Positions 6,884-14,365 of a DNA stretch of 26,712 nt are shown in pieces. The notes below the pieces were generated by a model. That model searched no databases and was not told the DNA's origin. It saw only the letters and a program-made list of their open reading frames with translations. Both the position numbers and the translations under genes were made by a program. Position 1 is the first letter of the stretch, and every line of letters starts with the position of its first letter. Source of the DNA: Bryobacterales bacterium (GTDB taxonomy: Bacteria > Acidobacteriota > Terriglobia > Bryobacterales > Bryobacteraceae); the NCBI GenBank assembly GCA_025456495.1, contig JALOKO010000004.1:1-26712 (forward strand). Reading direction: 5' to 3'.

Positions 6884-8027
6884 CGGCGGCCTCCGGTATG
6901 GATGATCGTTCGTCCTCAGCGGACAGGAATCGCGCGGGAGCGTACGGGGTGGGGTCGATCCCGGGCGTCCGGCCGGCGACAAGGTCGGCCAGGATCTGCC
7001 CTGTAGCCAGCGATGTTGTGATCCCAAGCCCCTCGTGGCCCGTGGCCAGCCAGACCTGCTCGCGGTCAGGTGCGGGGCCAATCAGGGGCAGCTTGTCTGG
7101 CGTCGCGGCGCGGAAACCGGTCCAGGTACGCAGGATGCTCAGGTCGGCCAGTCCCGGCAGATAGTCAATCGCTCGTTGCAGCATCCTGGACAACAGCGCG
7201 TGGTGAATCTCTGCACCCGTCTGGCCAAACTGACGCGAGGATCCAATCAGCAATTGCCCGGTGGCGCGCGGCTGCACGTTGAAGGCCACTGATTCCAGCG
7301 CCGAACCATGGGCGCTCTTCAGATAACCCAATTCCACCAGTTGATGGTGAACGAATCCGGGTGCGCGATCCGTGATGGCCAGGTGCCCCTTGCGCGGCTG
7401 CAGCGGCAATCCCGGAATCAGCCGCAGTGACGCGGCGCCAGCCGCAACCACCACCAACCCAGCCTGCAGTGAATCGCCGTTCATCAGGCGAAGCGTTCCC
7501 CCTTCGAGAGCCTGCACGCGGACGCCCGTTCTGACTTCGGCGCCTCGATTCCGCGCGCGCTCCAGCAGCCACGCGGCCACCGGCGGCGGATAGGTAACGG
7601 CATCATCATGGACAAGTAAACCGCCCGCCAAGCCGGGACGGAGCTTCGGCTCGGCCCGGTAGAGGTCCTGCGCCGATAACAAATCCGCCCGGCAGCCCTG
7701 TGACCGATAGAACGCGCACTTGCCGCGTGCTGCGTCCAGTTCCTCGTCGTCAGCCGCCACCCAGAGCGTGCCGACAGGCTCCCATTCCGCTGCCGCTGGT
7801 AGTTGATGCGCGCACTCCAGCCACAACTGGCGCGCGTACCGCGTAAGCGCGAATTCGGCTTCATTGTCATCCATTACCACCACATGGCCCATGCCTGCGG
7901 CGGTGGCGCCGCTGCCCACAACCTCCGCTTCCAGCACCAGCACTCGCTGGCCATCGGCGCTCAAGCGTTCCGCGCAGGACGCGCCCACGATGCCTGCTCC
8001 AATCACGATAGCGTCGGGATGCTTCAC
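6867..8027 (-). CDS. FAD-dependent D-amino-acid/D-hydroxyproline oxidoreductase (beta subunit)
   Basis: This 386-residue DadA/GlyOX-like flavoprotein has the dinucleotide motif GAGIVGASC at residues 10-18, a following acidic residue in LVLEAE, and the FAD-contact phrase near the C terminus, TGHEGLGITTSLATGQILADL. It probably oxidises cis-4-hydroxy-D-proline to delta-1-pyrroline-4-hydroxy-2-carboxylate. The start is GTG at 8027 with GGGGAGG seven bases upstream, and it shares a 4-bp GTGA overlap with the end of the epimerase gene. The 17-bp overlap with the gamma gene downstream supports a multi-subunit enzyme rather than a free oxidase. Other amino-acid oxidases have the same fold, so the substrate call depends on the operon. 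Confidence 0.88.
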   Translation of the reverse strand: MKHPDAIVIGAGIVGASCAERLSADGQRVLVLEAEVVGSGATAAGMGHVVVMDDNEAEFALTRYARQLWLECAHQLPAAAEWEPVGTLWVAADDEELDAARGKCAFYRSQGCRADLLSAQDLYRAEPKLRPGLAGGLLVHDDAVTYPPPVAAWLLERARNRGAEVRTGVRVQALEGGTLRLMNGDSLQAGLVVVAAGAASLRLIPGLPLQPRKGHLAITDRAPGFVHHQLVELGYLKSAHGSALESVAFNVQPRATGQLLIGSSRQFGQTGAEIHHALLSRMLQRAIDYLPGLADLSILRTWTGFRAATPDKLPLIGPAPDREQVWLATGHEGLGITTSLATGQILADLVAGRTPGIDPTPYAPARFLSAEDERSSIPEAADVHFH

Positions 8028-8992
8028 GCCGGTGCCTCCCCATCCGTGGGCAGGGGAATCCCCATGGCAAAAGGATCACCGGGATGGAATAGCAGGGTCG
8101 CCTCCGCATTCACGAAGGCCTGCCCCCGGATGCGCGGTAAAATGCGATCGCCTTCCCGCTGGTACGCGCCCTCGAAGATGCTGCCGACGATGCTCTCCTG
8201 CCGCCACACCTGCCCTTCCTCTAATACGCCATCGGCGGCCAGGCAGGCCAGCTTCGCACTGGTGCCCGTGCCGCAGGGTGAACGATCATAGGCCCCTCCC
8301 GGACACAGCACAAAGTTTCTTCCGTCGGCGGCGGCGGACGACGGCGGGCCGAAGATCTCCACGTGATCGATCGGCTGCCCGTCGGCTCCGCGAATGCCTT
8401 CGCGATCCAGTGTGTCGCGGATTGCCTGACAGAACGCGGTGAGCGCGGAAACTCGCGCCGCGGATAGTTGCTGCTGATGCTGCTTCACCAGGAAGAACCA
8501 GTTGCCGCCCCAGGCGATGTCGCCACGCACCGTCCCGTAATTCGGCACCTGCAGGGCGACCTCCTTGGCGTAGCGATAACTGGGAACGTTGGCCAAAGCG
8601 ACGAAGTTGTCTGGCTCCAGCGTGGCCTCCACCACCCCCACAGGCGTATCCACCCGGTGCCTTCCCAACCCAATGCGGCCCAGGTGGCCCAGTGTCACCA
8701 TCAGGCCGATGGTTCCGTGTCCGCACATGTGCAGATAGCCCACATTGTTGAAGAAGATCACGCCCGTGACGCAATCGGCTGCGTGGGGTTCGCACAGCAG
8801 CGCCCCCACCAGCACATCAGAGCCGCGCGGCTCATTCACCACCGCGCGGCGAAAGGCATCGTGGTGCTGGCGGAACCGTTGCACCCGTGCCGCTAGCGGC
8901 CCCTCGCCCAGGTCCGGCGCCCCGGCAATCACTACCCGGGTGGGTTCACCACCGGTATGCGAATCAATCACCTTTACCGGCTCTACCTGCAT
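8024..8992 (-). CDS. 4-hydroxyproline 2-epimerase (proline racemase family)
   Basis: The protein belongs to the proline racemase family (322 residues from the ATG at 8992). Both catalytic cysteines are present: Cys90 in MCGHGTIG and Cys240 in DRSPCGTGTSAK, with Asp236 before the second. Family members with Thr instead of the second Cys are trans-3-hydroxy-L-proline dehydratases, so this one should be an epimerase/racemase. With the downstream dehydrogenase and upstream deaminase, interconversion of trans-4-hydroxy-L-proline and cis-4-hydroxy-D-proline is the best reading. A GTG at 9001, three codons earlier, is possible; the ATG is preferred because GGAG lies 8 nt before it. It follows the deaminase gene after 22 nt and overlaps the beta subunit gene by 4 bp. 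Confidence 0.92.
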   Translation of the reverse strand: MQVEPVKVIDSHTGGEPTRVVIAGAPDLGEGPLAARVQRFRQHHDAFRRAVVNEPRGSDVLVGALLCEPHAADCVTGVIFFNNVGYLHMCGHGTIGLMVTLGHLGRIGLGRHRVDTPVGVVEATLEPDNFVALANVPSYRYAKEVALQVPNYGTVRGDIAWGGNWFFLVKQHQQQLSAARVSALTAFCQAIRDTLDREGIRGADGQPIDHVEIFGPPSSAAADGRNFVLCPGGAYDRSPCGTGTSAKLACLAADGVLEEGQVWRQESIVGSIFEGAYQREGDRILPRIRGQAFVNAEATLLFHPGDPFAMGIPLPTDGEAPA

Positions 8993-9014
8993 CGTCGCCA
9001 CTCCCCGGCGTCCG

Positions 9015-9917
9015 CTAGCTGAGTGCGGGCCGGGTGGCCAGCGCTCGCCGGATAACTCCCAGAATCTCTTCGCGCTCCGCCCCCTCCAGCTTCAGTTTCG
9101 GTGCGCGCACCATCTCACTGCCCAGGCCCACTTCGGCCATGCACAGCTTGATGTACTGCACCAGCTTCGGTTTCGTATCCAGATGCAGCAGCGGCGTGTA
9201 CCACCGATACAACTCCAGCGCAGCCGGGTAGTTGCCTGCCTCCAGCAGTTCCCACAACACGCGATTCTCGCGTGGAAAGGCGTTCACCAGGCCCGACACC
9301 CAGCCCACCGCGCCCAGCATCGCGCATTCCATCACCAGGTCGTCCACGCCGCTGAACAGGACGTAGCGGTCTCCCAGTTCATTCACCAGATCCGTAATGC
9401 GCCGGGGATTGTCTGACGATTCCTTGATGGCCACCAACGCCGGTTCATCGGCCAATTCCGTGAACATCGCCGGCGTGATGTCCACGCCATAGGACACCGG
9501 GTTGTTGTAGCACATGATGGGCAGCGCGCTGGCCCGTGCGACGGAACGGAAGTGGGAGATGGTCTCGCGGGGATCGGACTTGTAGACCATCCCGGGCAGC
9601 AGCATCAGCCCGTCCAGCCCAATCCGTTCGGCATCCGCAGCAAACCGCATCGCCAGGCGGGTGGAGCACTCCGCCACGCCCGACAGCACGGGAATCCGTC
9701 GTTGCGCGACATCCACCGCCATGCGCAACACGTCCAACTTCTCGGCGTACTCCAGCGTGGTGTTCTCGCCCACGGTTCCCAGCACAATCACGCCGTGGAT
9801 TCCCTCGTCGATCAGGTGCTGCAGGTGCCGTGCGGTGGACTTCAGGTCCAGGTGCTCATCGTCAAAAAACTGGGTGGTTAGCGCCGGGTAAACCCCTCGC
9901 CAGGAAATGGAAGCCAC
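9015..9917 (-). CDS. DapA-family lyase, probable delta-1-pyrroline-4-hydroxy-2-carboxylate deaminase
   Basis: This 300-residue class I aldolase-fold protein belongs to the dihydrodipicolinate synthase / N-acetylneuraminate lyase superfamily. The Schiff-base lysine is Lys165 in VAIKESS and the conserved tyrosine is Tyr137 in CYNNP; GTVGENTTL at 47-55 matches the substrate-carboxylate loop. True DapA would be expected near lysine genes. Placement as first gene of a hydroxyproline operon instead points to the deaminase that converts delta-1-pyrroline-4-hydroxy-2-carboxylate to alpha-ketoglutarate semialdehyde and ammonia. The GTG at 9917 has AGGAG seven bases upstream. The region 9943-10070 upstream carries a dyad and a tandem array. 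The alpha-ketoglutarate semialdehyde dehydrogenase that completes the pathway is not in the window. Confidence 0.85.
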   Translation of the reverse strand: MASISWRGVYPALTTQFFDDEHLDLKSTARHLQHLIDEGIHGVIVLGTVGENTTLEYAEKLDVLRMAVDVAQRRIPVLSGVAECSTRLAMRFAADAERIGLDGLMLLPGMVYKSDPRETISHFRSVARASALPIMCYNNPVSYGVDITPAMFTELADEPALVAIKESSDNPRRITDLVNELGDRYVLFSGVDDLVMECAMLGAVGWVSGLVNAFPRENRVLWELLEAGNYPAALELYRWYTPLLHLDTKPKLVQYIKLCMAEVGLGSEMVRAPKLKLEGAEREEILGVIRRALATRPALS

Positions 9918-9942
9918 TGAATTTCTCCTGGTTCCACGCTAT

Positions 9943-9958
9943 CACGCGAATACGCGTG
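9943..9958. promoter_or_regulatory. 16-bp perfect-arm dyad upstream of the hydroxyproline operon
   Basis: CACGCG (9943-9948), spacer AATA, CGCGTG (9953-9958). It lies 25 nt before the GTG of the deaminase gene. It could be an operator or a small leader hairpin; no regulator gene is adjacent to say which. Confidence 0.4.
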
Positions 9959-9983
9959 CCTGCCGCTCAAGGCCTCAATCGCC

Positions 9984-10070
9984 GCCAACAAACCAGACCA
10001 CCTGCCAACAAACCAGACCACCTGCCAACAAATCAGACCACCTGCCAGCAAATCAGACCACCTGCCAGCC
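9984..10070. repeat. 20-bp tandem repeat, four copies plus a partial
   Basis: The unit GCCAACAAACCAGACCACCT is at 9984, 10004, 10024 and 10044, with a partial copy at 10064. Copies one and two are identical; copies three and four differ by one and two bases. The array fills about half of the gap between recN and the hydroxyproline operon and begins 67 bp upstream of the operon's first codon. Confidence 0.95.
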
Positions 10071-10087
10071 AAGCGCGTTCGAAGCCT

Positions 10088-11791
10088 TCAGCGTCCGCCG
10101 CCGTTCAGCTTAATCAATTGCTCCGCGTTGCGCAGGGCCTCCTTGGTGAGCTGCTCGCCGGACAACATCCGCGCCACTTCGGTGGTTCGGGCGCTGGCGT
10201 CCAGGTGCGCAATCCGCGACACGGTGCGGCCGTCCTGCTCTAGCTTCTCCACCAGGTAGTGATGGTCAGCAAAGCTGGCGATCTGCGGAAGATGGGTGAC
10301 ACACAGAACCTGGCTGGATCGCGCCAGATCCTTCAGCTTGCGGCCGACGCTCTCCGCGGCGCGCCCGCTAATGCCCGCGTCCACTTCGTCAAACACCAAC
10401 GTGCGAGGAATCGCCGCGGCGGCGGCGCCCAGGGTACGCTCCGCGCTCAACGTGGCCAGCGATGTTTTCAGCGCCAATGCGATGCGGGAGACTTCGCCCC
10501 CGGAGGCCACCTTGTCCAGCGCCTTGGGCTCTTCACCCAGATTCGCTGACACCAGAAAGCGGACGGCGTCGCGTCCTCTGGCGGAATCGGCGCCCGGGGC
10601 CACATCCACCACAAACACGGCCCTTGGCATGGCCAGAGCCGTCAACTGCTGCTCCACTTCGCGCGCCAGACGGGCGGCGGCGAAACGGCGGGAATCCGTC
10701 AGCAGTGCCGCTGCGTCGGCAAAGGCGGCATCGGCAGTCTGCAATTGCTGCTGGAGTACGGTCCTGCGCTCGGCTGCATTTTCCAGCGCCGATAGCTTCC
10801 CGCGCGTGTCGCCAAGAAAGGCAAGGATCTCTTCAATGGTGGCCCCGTACTTGCGCTTCAGCTTGTCCATCGCCACCAGGCGGCTTTCCACTTCATCCAG
10901 CCGGGTGGGGTTGGCTTCCAGGTCAGCAATGTAATCGCGCAGGGTCAGGCTCACCTCTTCTACGGCAATCATGGCGGGCTTTAGCGTATCCACCACGGCC
11001 TGCAATCGCGTATCGATGCGGGCCAGGTCCTCCACGCGGCGCAGGCATTGCTGCAGCCGAGCGCTGGCCGCATCGGGGGAATCGTACACCGCCGTGTAGG
11101 CCTCATTGCCCAACTCCGCCAGGCGTGTCACGTTCTTCAGGCGGCGGCTCTCCTGCTCCAGGTCGCTATCTTCGCCGGGCAGTGCATGTACGGCTTCTAT
11201 CTCCTTCACCTGCATTTGCCAGAGGTCAGCCAGACGCAACTTCTCACGCTCGTTGCGATCAAGTTCCTCCAATTCCCCCTGAAGGCTCCCGCGGTGCTCC
11301 CATGCCTGTGCGGTCGTTGCCAGCAGCTCCGGGTGACCGGCGTAGTCATCCAGCATGGCAAGCTGCGCATCCAGGTCAAAGAGTTGCTGCTGGTCGTTCT
11401 GCCCGTGGATATCTCCCAGGAACGGGGACAGATCCTTCAGAAATCCAGCGGTCACAGAGCGATTGGCCACGAAGGCGCGGCTCTTGCCGTTGAGGTTGAT
11501 CTCCCGCTCCACCAGCAGTTCGTCATCTTCCCAGACGATGCCCGCGTTTTCCAGCAACGTCAGCAGTGCAGGATGCCGTGGCGCCTCGAACAGTCCGCTG
11601 ATGCGCGCCCGCTCCGCGCCCGTTCGCACCATTTCCGCTGAGGCGCGACCACCCAGCAGCAGGCCCAGCGCGTCCACCAGGATTGACTTGCCGCTGCCCG
11701 TCTCGCCCGTCAGCAGGTTCAGGCCCCCATGGAAGCGCAGCCGCAACTGCTCAGCCACCGCGAAGTTTTCCACCATCAGTTCGACGAGCAT
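10088..11791 (-). CDS. recN: DNA repair protein RecN
   Basis: This SMC-like ATPase of 567 residues takes part in recombinational repair of double-strand breaks. Walker A is GETGSGKS at residues 29-36. The middle is a long coiled-coil-type region rich in Leu, Glu, Arg and Ala. The ABC signature ASGGEVSRIALALK and Walker B with D-loop VFDEVDAGISG are near the C terminus, followed by the switch phrase CVTHLPQIASFADHHY. The length fits the family (about 550). The ATG at 11791 is chosen because MLVELMVENFAVAEQ is the usual RecN beginning; the frame upstream runs into lpxA and is not natural sequence. No Shine-Dalgarno is seen, but TATAAT lies 10 nt before the ATG. It follows lpxA after 49 nt on the same strand. 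Confidence 0.96.
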   Translation of the reverse strand: MLVELMVENFAVAEQLRLRFHGGLNLLTGETGSGKSILVDALGLLLGGRASAEMVRTGAERARISGLFEAPRHPALLTLLENAGIVWEDDELLVEREINLNGKSRAFVANRSVTAGFLKDLSPFLGDIHGQNDQQQLFDLDAQLAMLDDYAGHPELLATTAQAWEHRGSLQGELEELDRNEREKLRLADLWQMQVKEIEAVHALPGEDSDLEQESRRLKNVTRLAELGNEAYTAVYDSPDAASARLQQCLRRVEDLARIDTRLQAVVDTLKPAMIAVEEVSLTLRDYIADLEANPTRLDEVESRLVAMDKLKRKYGATIEEILAFLGDTRGKLSALENAAERRTVLQQQLQTADAAFADAAALLTDSRRFAAARLAREVEQQLTALAMPRAVFVVDVAPGADSARGRDAVRFLVSANLGEEPKALDKVASGGEVSRIALALKTSLATLSAERTLGAAAAAIPRTLVFDEVDAGISGRAAESVGRKLKDLARSSQVLCVTHLPQIASFADHHYLVEKLEQDGRTVSRIAHLDASARTTEVARMLSGEQLTKEALRNAEQLIKLNGGGR

Positions 11792-11801
11792 CTTCAGTGC
11801 G

Positions 11802-11807
11802 ATTATA
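11802..11807 (-). promoter_or_regulatory. TATAAT box just before recN
   Basis: Read on the - strand, TATAAT occupies 11807-11802 and ends 10 nt before the recN ATG. If it is a -10 box, transcription would start within a few bases of the start codon. No good -35 is seen. Confidence 0.35.
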
Positions 11808-11840
11808 CGAAGGGCAGGGAAGCAGCGCTGGTAGTCCAGC

Positions 11841-12653
11841 CTACTTGATGACACCGCGGCTGGAGGCAGCCAGAAACTCCAGAACCTCAGCCACCTCGGG
11901 CGTATTGGCAACTTCCGCCTGGATGCGCTCCACGGCTTGCGATGTGTTCAGCTTCGAGCGCGTCAGCAGGCGGAACGTCGTGTGCAGCGCTTCCACCGCG
12001 TCCTTGGAAAAGCCGCGGCGCTCCAGGCCCGTGGCATTGGCGCCGAACACGCGGATCTCGCGCTCGCTCACCGTCGTGGAGTAGGGCAGCACATCCTGGG
12101 TCACCACGCTGTAGCCGCCAATCATCGCGTGCCTGCCGACGCGACAAAACTGATGCACGCCGGTAAAGGCGCCGATCACGGCCCAATCGCCAATCAGCAC
12201 ATGGCCCGCCAGCGTCACGCCGTTGGCCAGCACGCAATGGCTACCCAGGCGGACGTCATGCGCCACATGCGTGTAGGCCATCAGCAGGTTGTCATCCCCA
12301 ATGCTCGTAAGGGAGCCGCCGCCCTCGGTGCCCCGGTGAATGGTGACGCACTCCCGGATCTTGTTGCGGCTGCCAATGCGCGTTTCCGCCCGCTCGCCCT
12401 TGTATTTCAGGTCCTGTGAGGCCACCCCGATGGTGGTATTCGGGAAGACAATGTTTTCTTCGCCAATCCAGGTGGGGCCTTCCACATAAACGTTGGCCAT
12501 CAGGCGAGTCCGCGCGCCCACTTCCACGTCTTCGCCAATCACACAAAACGGACCAATGTCGGCGTTGGCTCCAATCATGGCGTGCGGATCAATCACCGCG
12601 CTCGCATGAATCCTCGCGGTGGGGTGAACCTTCGCGTCCGGGTGAATTGCCAT
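11841..12653 (-). CDS. lpxA: UDP-N-acetylglucosamine acyltransferase LpxA
   Basis: LpxA catalyses the first step of lipid A synthesis, transfer of 3-hydroxyacyl from acyl carrier protein to UDP-GlcNAc. The 270-residue protein is a left-handed beta-helix with hexapeptide repeats through the first 190 residues (for example IGANADIGPFCVIGEDVEV) and a helical C-terminal domain. The catalytic His is His132 in THVAHDVRLG, matching His125 of the E. coli enzyme. The ATG at 12653 lies 19 nt after the fabZ stop, with no clear Shine-Dalgarno. The usual lpxD and lpxB neighbours are absent; fabZ precedes and recN follows. Function is certain from sequence. Confidence 0.96.
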   Translation of the reverse strand: MAIHPDAKVHPTARIHASAVIDPHAMIGANADIGPFCVIGEDVEVGARTRLMANVYVEGPTWIGEENIVFPNTTIGVASQDLKYKGERAETRIGSRNKIRECVTIHRGTEGGGSLTSIGDDNLLMAYTHVAHDVRLGSHCVLANGVTLAGHVLIGDWAVIGAFTGVHQFCRVGRHAMIGGYSVVTQDVLPYSTTVSEREIRVFGANATGLERRGFSKDAVEALHTTFRLLTRSKLNTSQAVERIQAEVANTPEVAEVLEFLAASSRGVIK

Positions 12654-12672
12654 GGCTGTCAGCGCCAGCGGG

Positions 12673-13116
12673 CTAGGCGCTTTCCTTATCCTGCAGCGAA
12701 CACATCACCGTCGCCTCGGCCACAATTACGCCGTCCACTCGCGCCGTTCCCTTCATCTTGGCCACGAAGGACTTCCGGCGCACCATCACCATTTCGATCA
12801 CCAATTGGTCACCGGGCCGCACCGGCTTACGAAACTTCGCCTCCTCCACGGAAGCCAGAAACACCAGCTTCGAATCCCGGTCGGGAATTGACTTCAGCAC
12901 CAGCACGCCCGCCACCTGCGCCATGGCCTCAATAATCAGTACGCCCGGCATCACGGGGAAGTCAGGAAAGTGCCCAGGAAAGCAGGGCTCGTTGGCCGTG
13001 ACATTCTTGATGCCAACAATGCGCTCTTCCTCCAGTTCCAGAATCCGATCAACCAACAGGAAGGGATAGCGATGTGGAAGAATGCCGCGAATCTCGTCAA
13101 TAGATAATGCTGCCAT
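12673..13116 (-). CDS. fabZ: 3-hydroxyacyl-[ACP] dehydratase FabZ
   Basis: FabZ dehydrates 3-hydroxyacyl-ACP in fatty acid synthesis. The protein has 147 residues with a hot-dog fold. The catalytic pair is His49 (FPGHFP) and Glu63 (LIIEAMAQ), and the N-terminal phrase LPHRYPFLLVDRI is typical. It shares its acyl-ACP substrate with LpxA, which explains the pairing. The ATG at 13116 has no Shine-Dalgarno sequence; TATAAT on the - strand (13133-13128) ends 11 nt before it. The divergent peptidase starts at 13141, so both genes must be driven from within or near a 24-bp gap. Confidence 0.96.
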   Translation of the reverse strand: MAALSIDEIRGILPHRYPFLLVDRILELEEERIVGIKNVTANEPCFPGHFPDFPVMPGVLIIEAMAQVAGVLVLKSIPDRDSKLVFLASVEEAKFRKPVRPGDQLVIEMVMVRRKSFVAKMKGTARVDGVIVAEATVMCSLQDKESA

Positions 13117-13140
13117 GGGAACCCGCTATTATAACAACCG
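13117..13140. promoter_or_regulatory. 24-bp divergent start region of fabZ and M20 peptidase
   Basis: The gap contains ATTATA at 13128-13133, which reads TATAAT toward fabZ, and the overlapping TATTAT at 13127-13132 toward the peptidase. Hexamer-to-ATG gaps are 11 and 8 nt. No Shine-Dalgarno fits either start, so transcripts would be leaderless or nearly so. Any -35 would have to lie inside the opposite gene. Confidence 0.4.
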
Positions 13141-14289
13141 ATGCAGGAAGTACTGAGTTTTCTTGAAGGTCAGCACGATGCCTGGAAGGCGATGCTGCGC
13201 CAGATGGTGGAGTTGGAAAGCCCCAGCGACAACCCGGCGGCCGTCACGCGGATGGCTGAGTGGGTGGCGGATCGTGTCTCGCCTTACGCGAGCGTGAAGT
13301 TCTTCCCCGGTGGCAAGTTCGGCAAGCACCTCCGTTGCCAGCTCAAGCTGAAGGGCGCCCAGAAAGACCATCGCATTCTCGCCGTGGGCCATTGTGACAC
13401 CGTCTGGCCGGTGGGTACTTTGCGCGACATGCCCTTTCGCGAGCAGGACGGTAGGCTCTACGGGCCGGGCATCTTCGACATGAAGGGCGGCGTCTCGTAC
13501 TTCCTGATGGCCGTGGAGGCCATCCGCGAACTGGGCATCCGTCCCTGGGCAAGCGTCTCCTTGCTGCTGGTTTCAGATGAGGAAGTCGGCAGCCTGTCAT
13601 CGCGCCCATACACTGAGGCTGAGGCGCGCGGCGCAAGCCTGGCTCTGCTGCTGGAGCCCGCCATGGGCAAGGAGGGCAGCCTCAAAACCGCGCGCAAGGG
13701 CACTGGTATCTATCGCCTGAAAGTGACCGGGAAGGCCGCGCATTCGGGCATCGACTTCGCGGCTGGCGCTAGCGCCGTCAGTGAGATGGCGCGCCAGGTG
13801 CTGGCCATCGGGCAGCTCACGCAGTTGGACAAGGGCATCACCGTGAACCCCGGCGTCCTCCGTGGTGGCAGCAAAGGTAACGTGGTGGCCGCCGAAGCTG
13901 AGCTGCTGGGCGACATCCGCTTCTGGAAGACTCGCGATGGCCAGGCGATTGTGCGCAAGTTGCAGCGGCTGAAGCCCCACGACCCGCGCTGCCGGATTGA
14001 AGTGGAAGCTGCCCTCAACCGTCCCGCCCTGGAGCGCACTGCCGCCGTCCGTAAGGCCTTCCAGCATGCCCGCCGCATCGGCCTGGAACTCGGCCTGGAC
14101 TTACGGGAAGCCAGCACCGGCGGCGCCTCCGATGGCAACTTCATCGGCGCCTTAGGGGTGCCCGTACTGGATGGGCTGGGGGCGGTGGGCGATGGCGCCC
14201 ACGCCATCGACGAACACATCATCGCCGCCGCCATGCCGCAACGAGCCGCGCTGCTGGCCGGCCTGCTCACCCGCGCACCCGGCGCTTGA
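13141..14289 (+). CDS. M20 family zinc metallopeptidase (carboxypeptidase G2-like)
   Basis: The 382-residue protein has the full M20 set: His84 (GHCDTVWP), bridging Asp113 (GIFDMKGG), catalytic Glu147 and Glu148 (SDEEVGS), Glu172 (LLEPA), and a late His at 354 (GDGAHAIDEH). The inserted dimerisation domain is expected at about residues 185-295, where the substrate-binding AAHSG (199-203) lies. Such enzymes hydrolyse C-terminal glutamate or other acyl-amino-acid bonds; which one is not visible. There is no signal peptide, so a cytoplasmic role is likely. The ATG at 13141 is preceded by TATTAT 8 nt upstream and no Shine-Dalgarno. It stands alone before a secreted protein gene 76 nt downstream. 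Confidence 0.9.
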   Translation: MQEVLSFLEGQHDAWKAMLRQMVELESPSDNPAAVTRMAEWVADRVSPYASVKFFPGGKFGKHLRCQLKLKGAQKDHRILAVGHCDTVWPVGTLRDMPFREQDGRLYGPGIFDMKGGVSYFLMAVEAIRELGIRPWASVSLLLVSDEEVGSLSSRPYTEAEARGASLALLLEPAMGKEGSLKTARKGTGIYRLKVTGKAAHSGIDFAAGASAVSEMARQVLAIGQLTQLDKGITVNPGVLRGGSKGNVVAAEAELLGDIRFWKTRDGQAIVRKLQRLKPHDPRCRIEVEAALNRPALERTAAVRKAFQHARRIGLELGLDLREASTGGASDGNFIGALGVPVLDGLGAVGDGAHAIDEHIIAAAMPQRAALLAGLLTRAPGA

Positions 14290-14350
14290 TCCGCGGGCGC
14301 CGGTGCGCTGGGCGTCGCCCGCCGCTGGCCTCCCCCGCTGCTGTACTTTG

Positions 14351-14357
14351 TTATATC
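14351..14357 (+). promoter_or_regulatory. TATA-like box just before the 14366 gene
   Basis: TTATATC at 14351-14357 ends 8 nt before the ATG at 14366. An AGGA at 14361-14364 is too close to the ATG to serve as a Shine-Dalgarno, so this may be the -10 of a leaderless transcript. Confidence 0.3.
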
Positions 14358-14365
14358 GTTAGGAC

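Noticed and set aside
9015..9917. Annotation as lysine-pathway DapA
   Set aside because: It is the first gene of a hydroxyproline operon with no lysine gene nearby; the deaminase of the same superfamily fits better.
11792..11911. 40-residue N-terminal extension of RecN
   Set aside because: The extension lies over the gap and the end of lpxA; the standard RecN beginning is at 11791.
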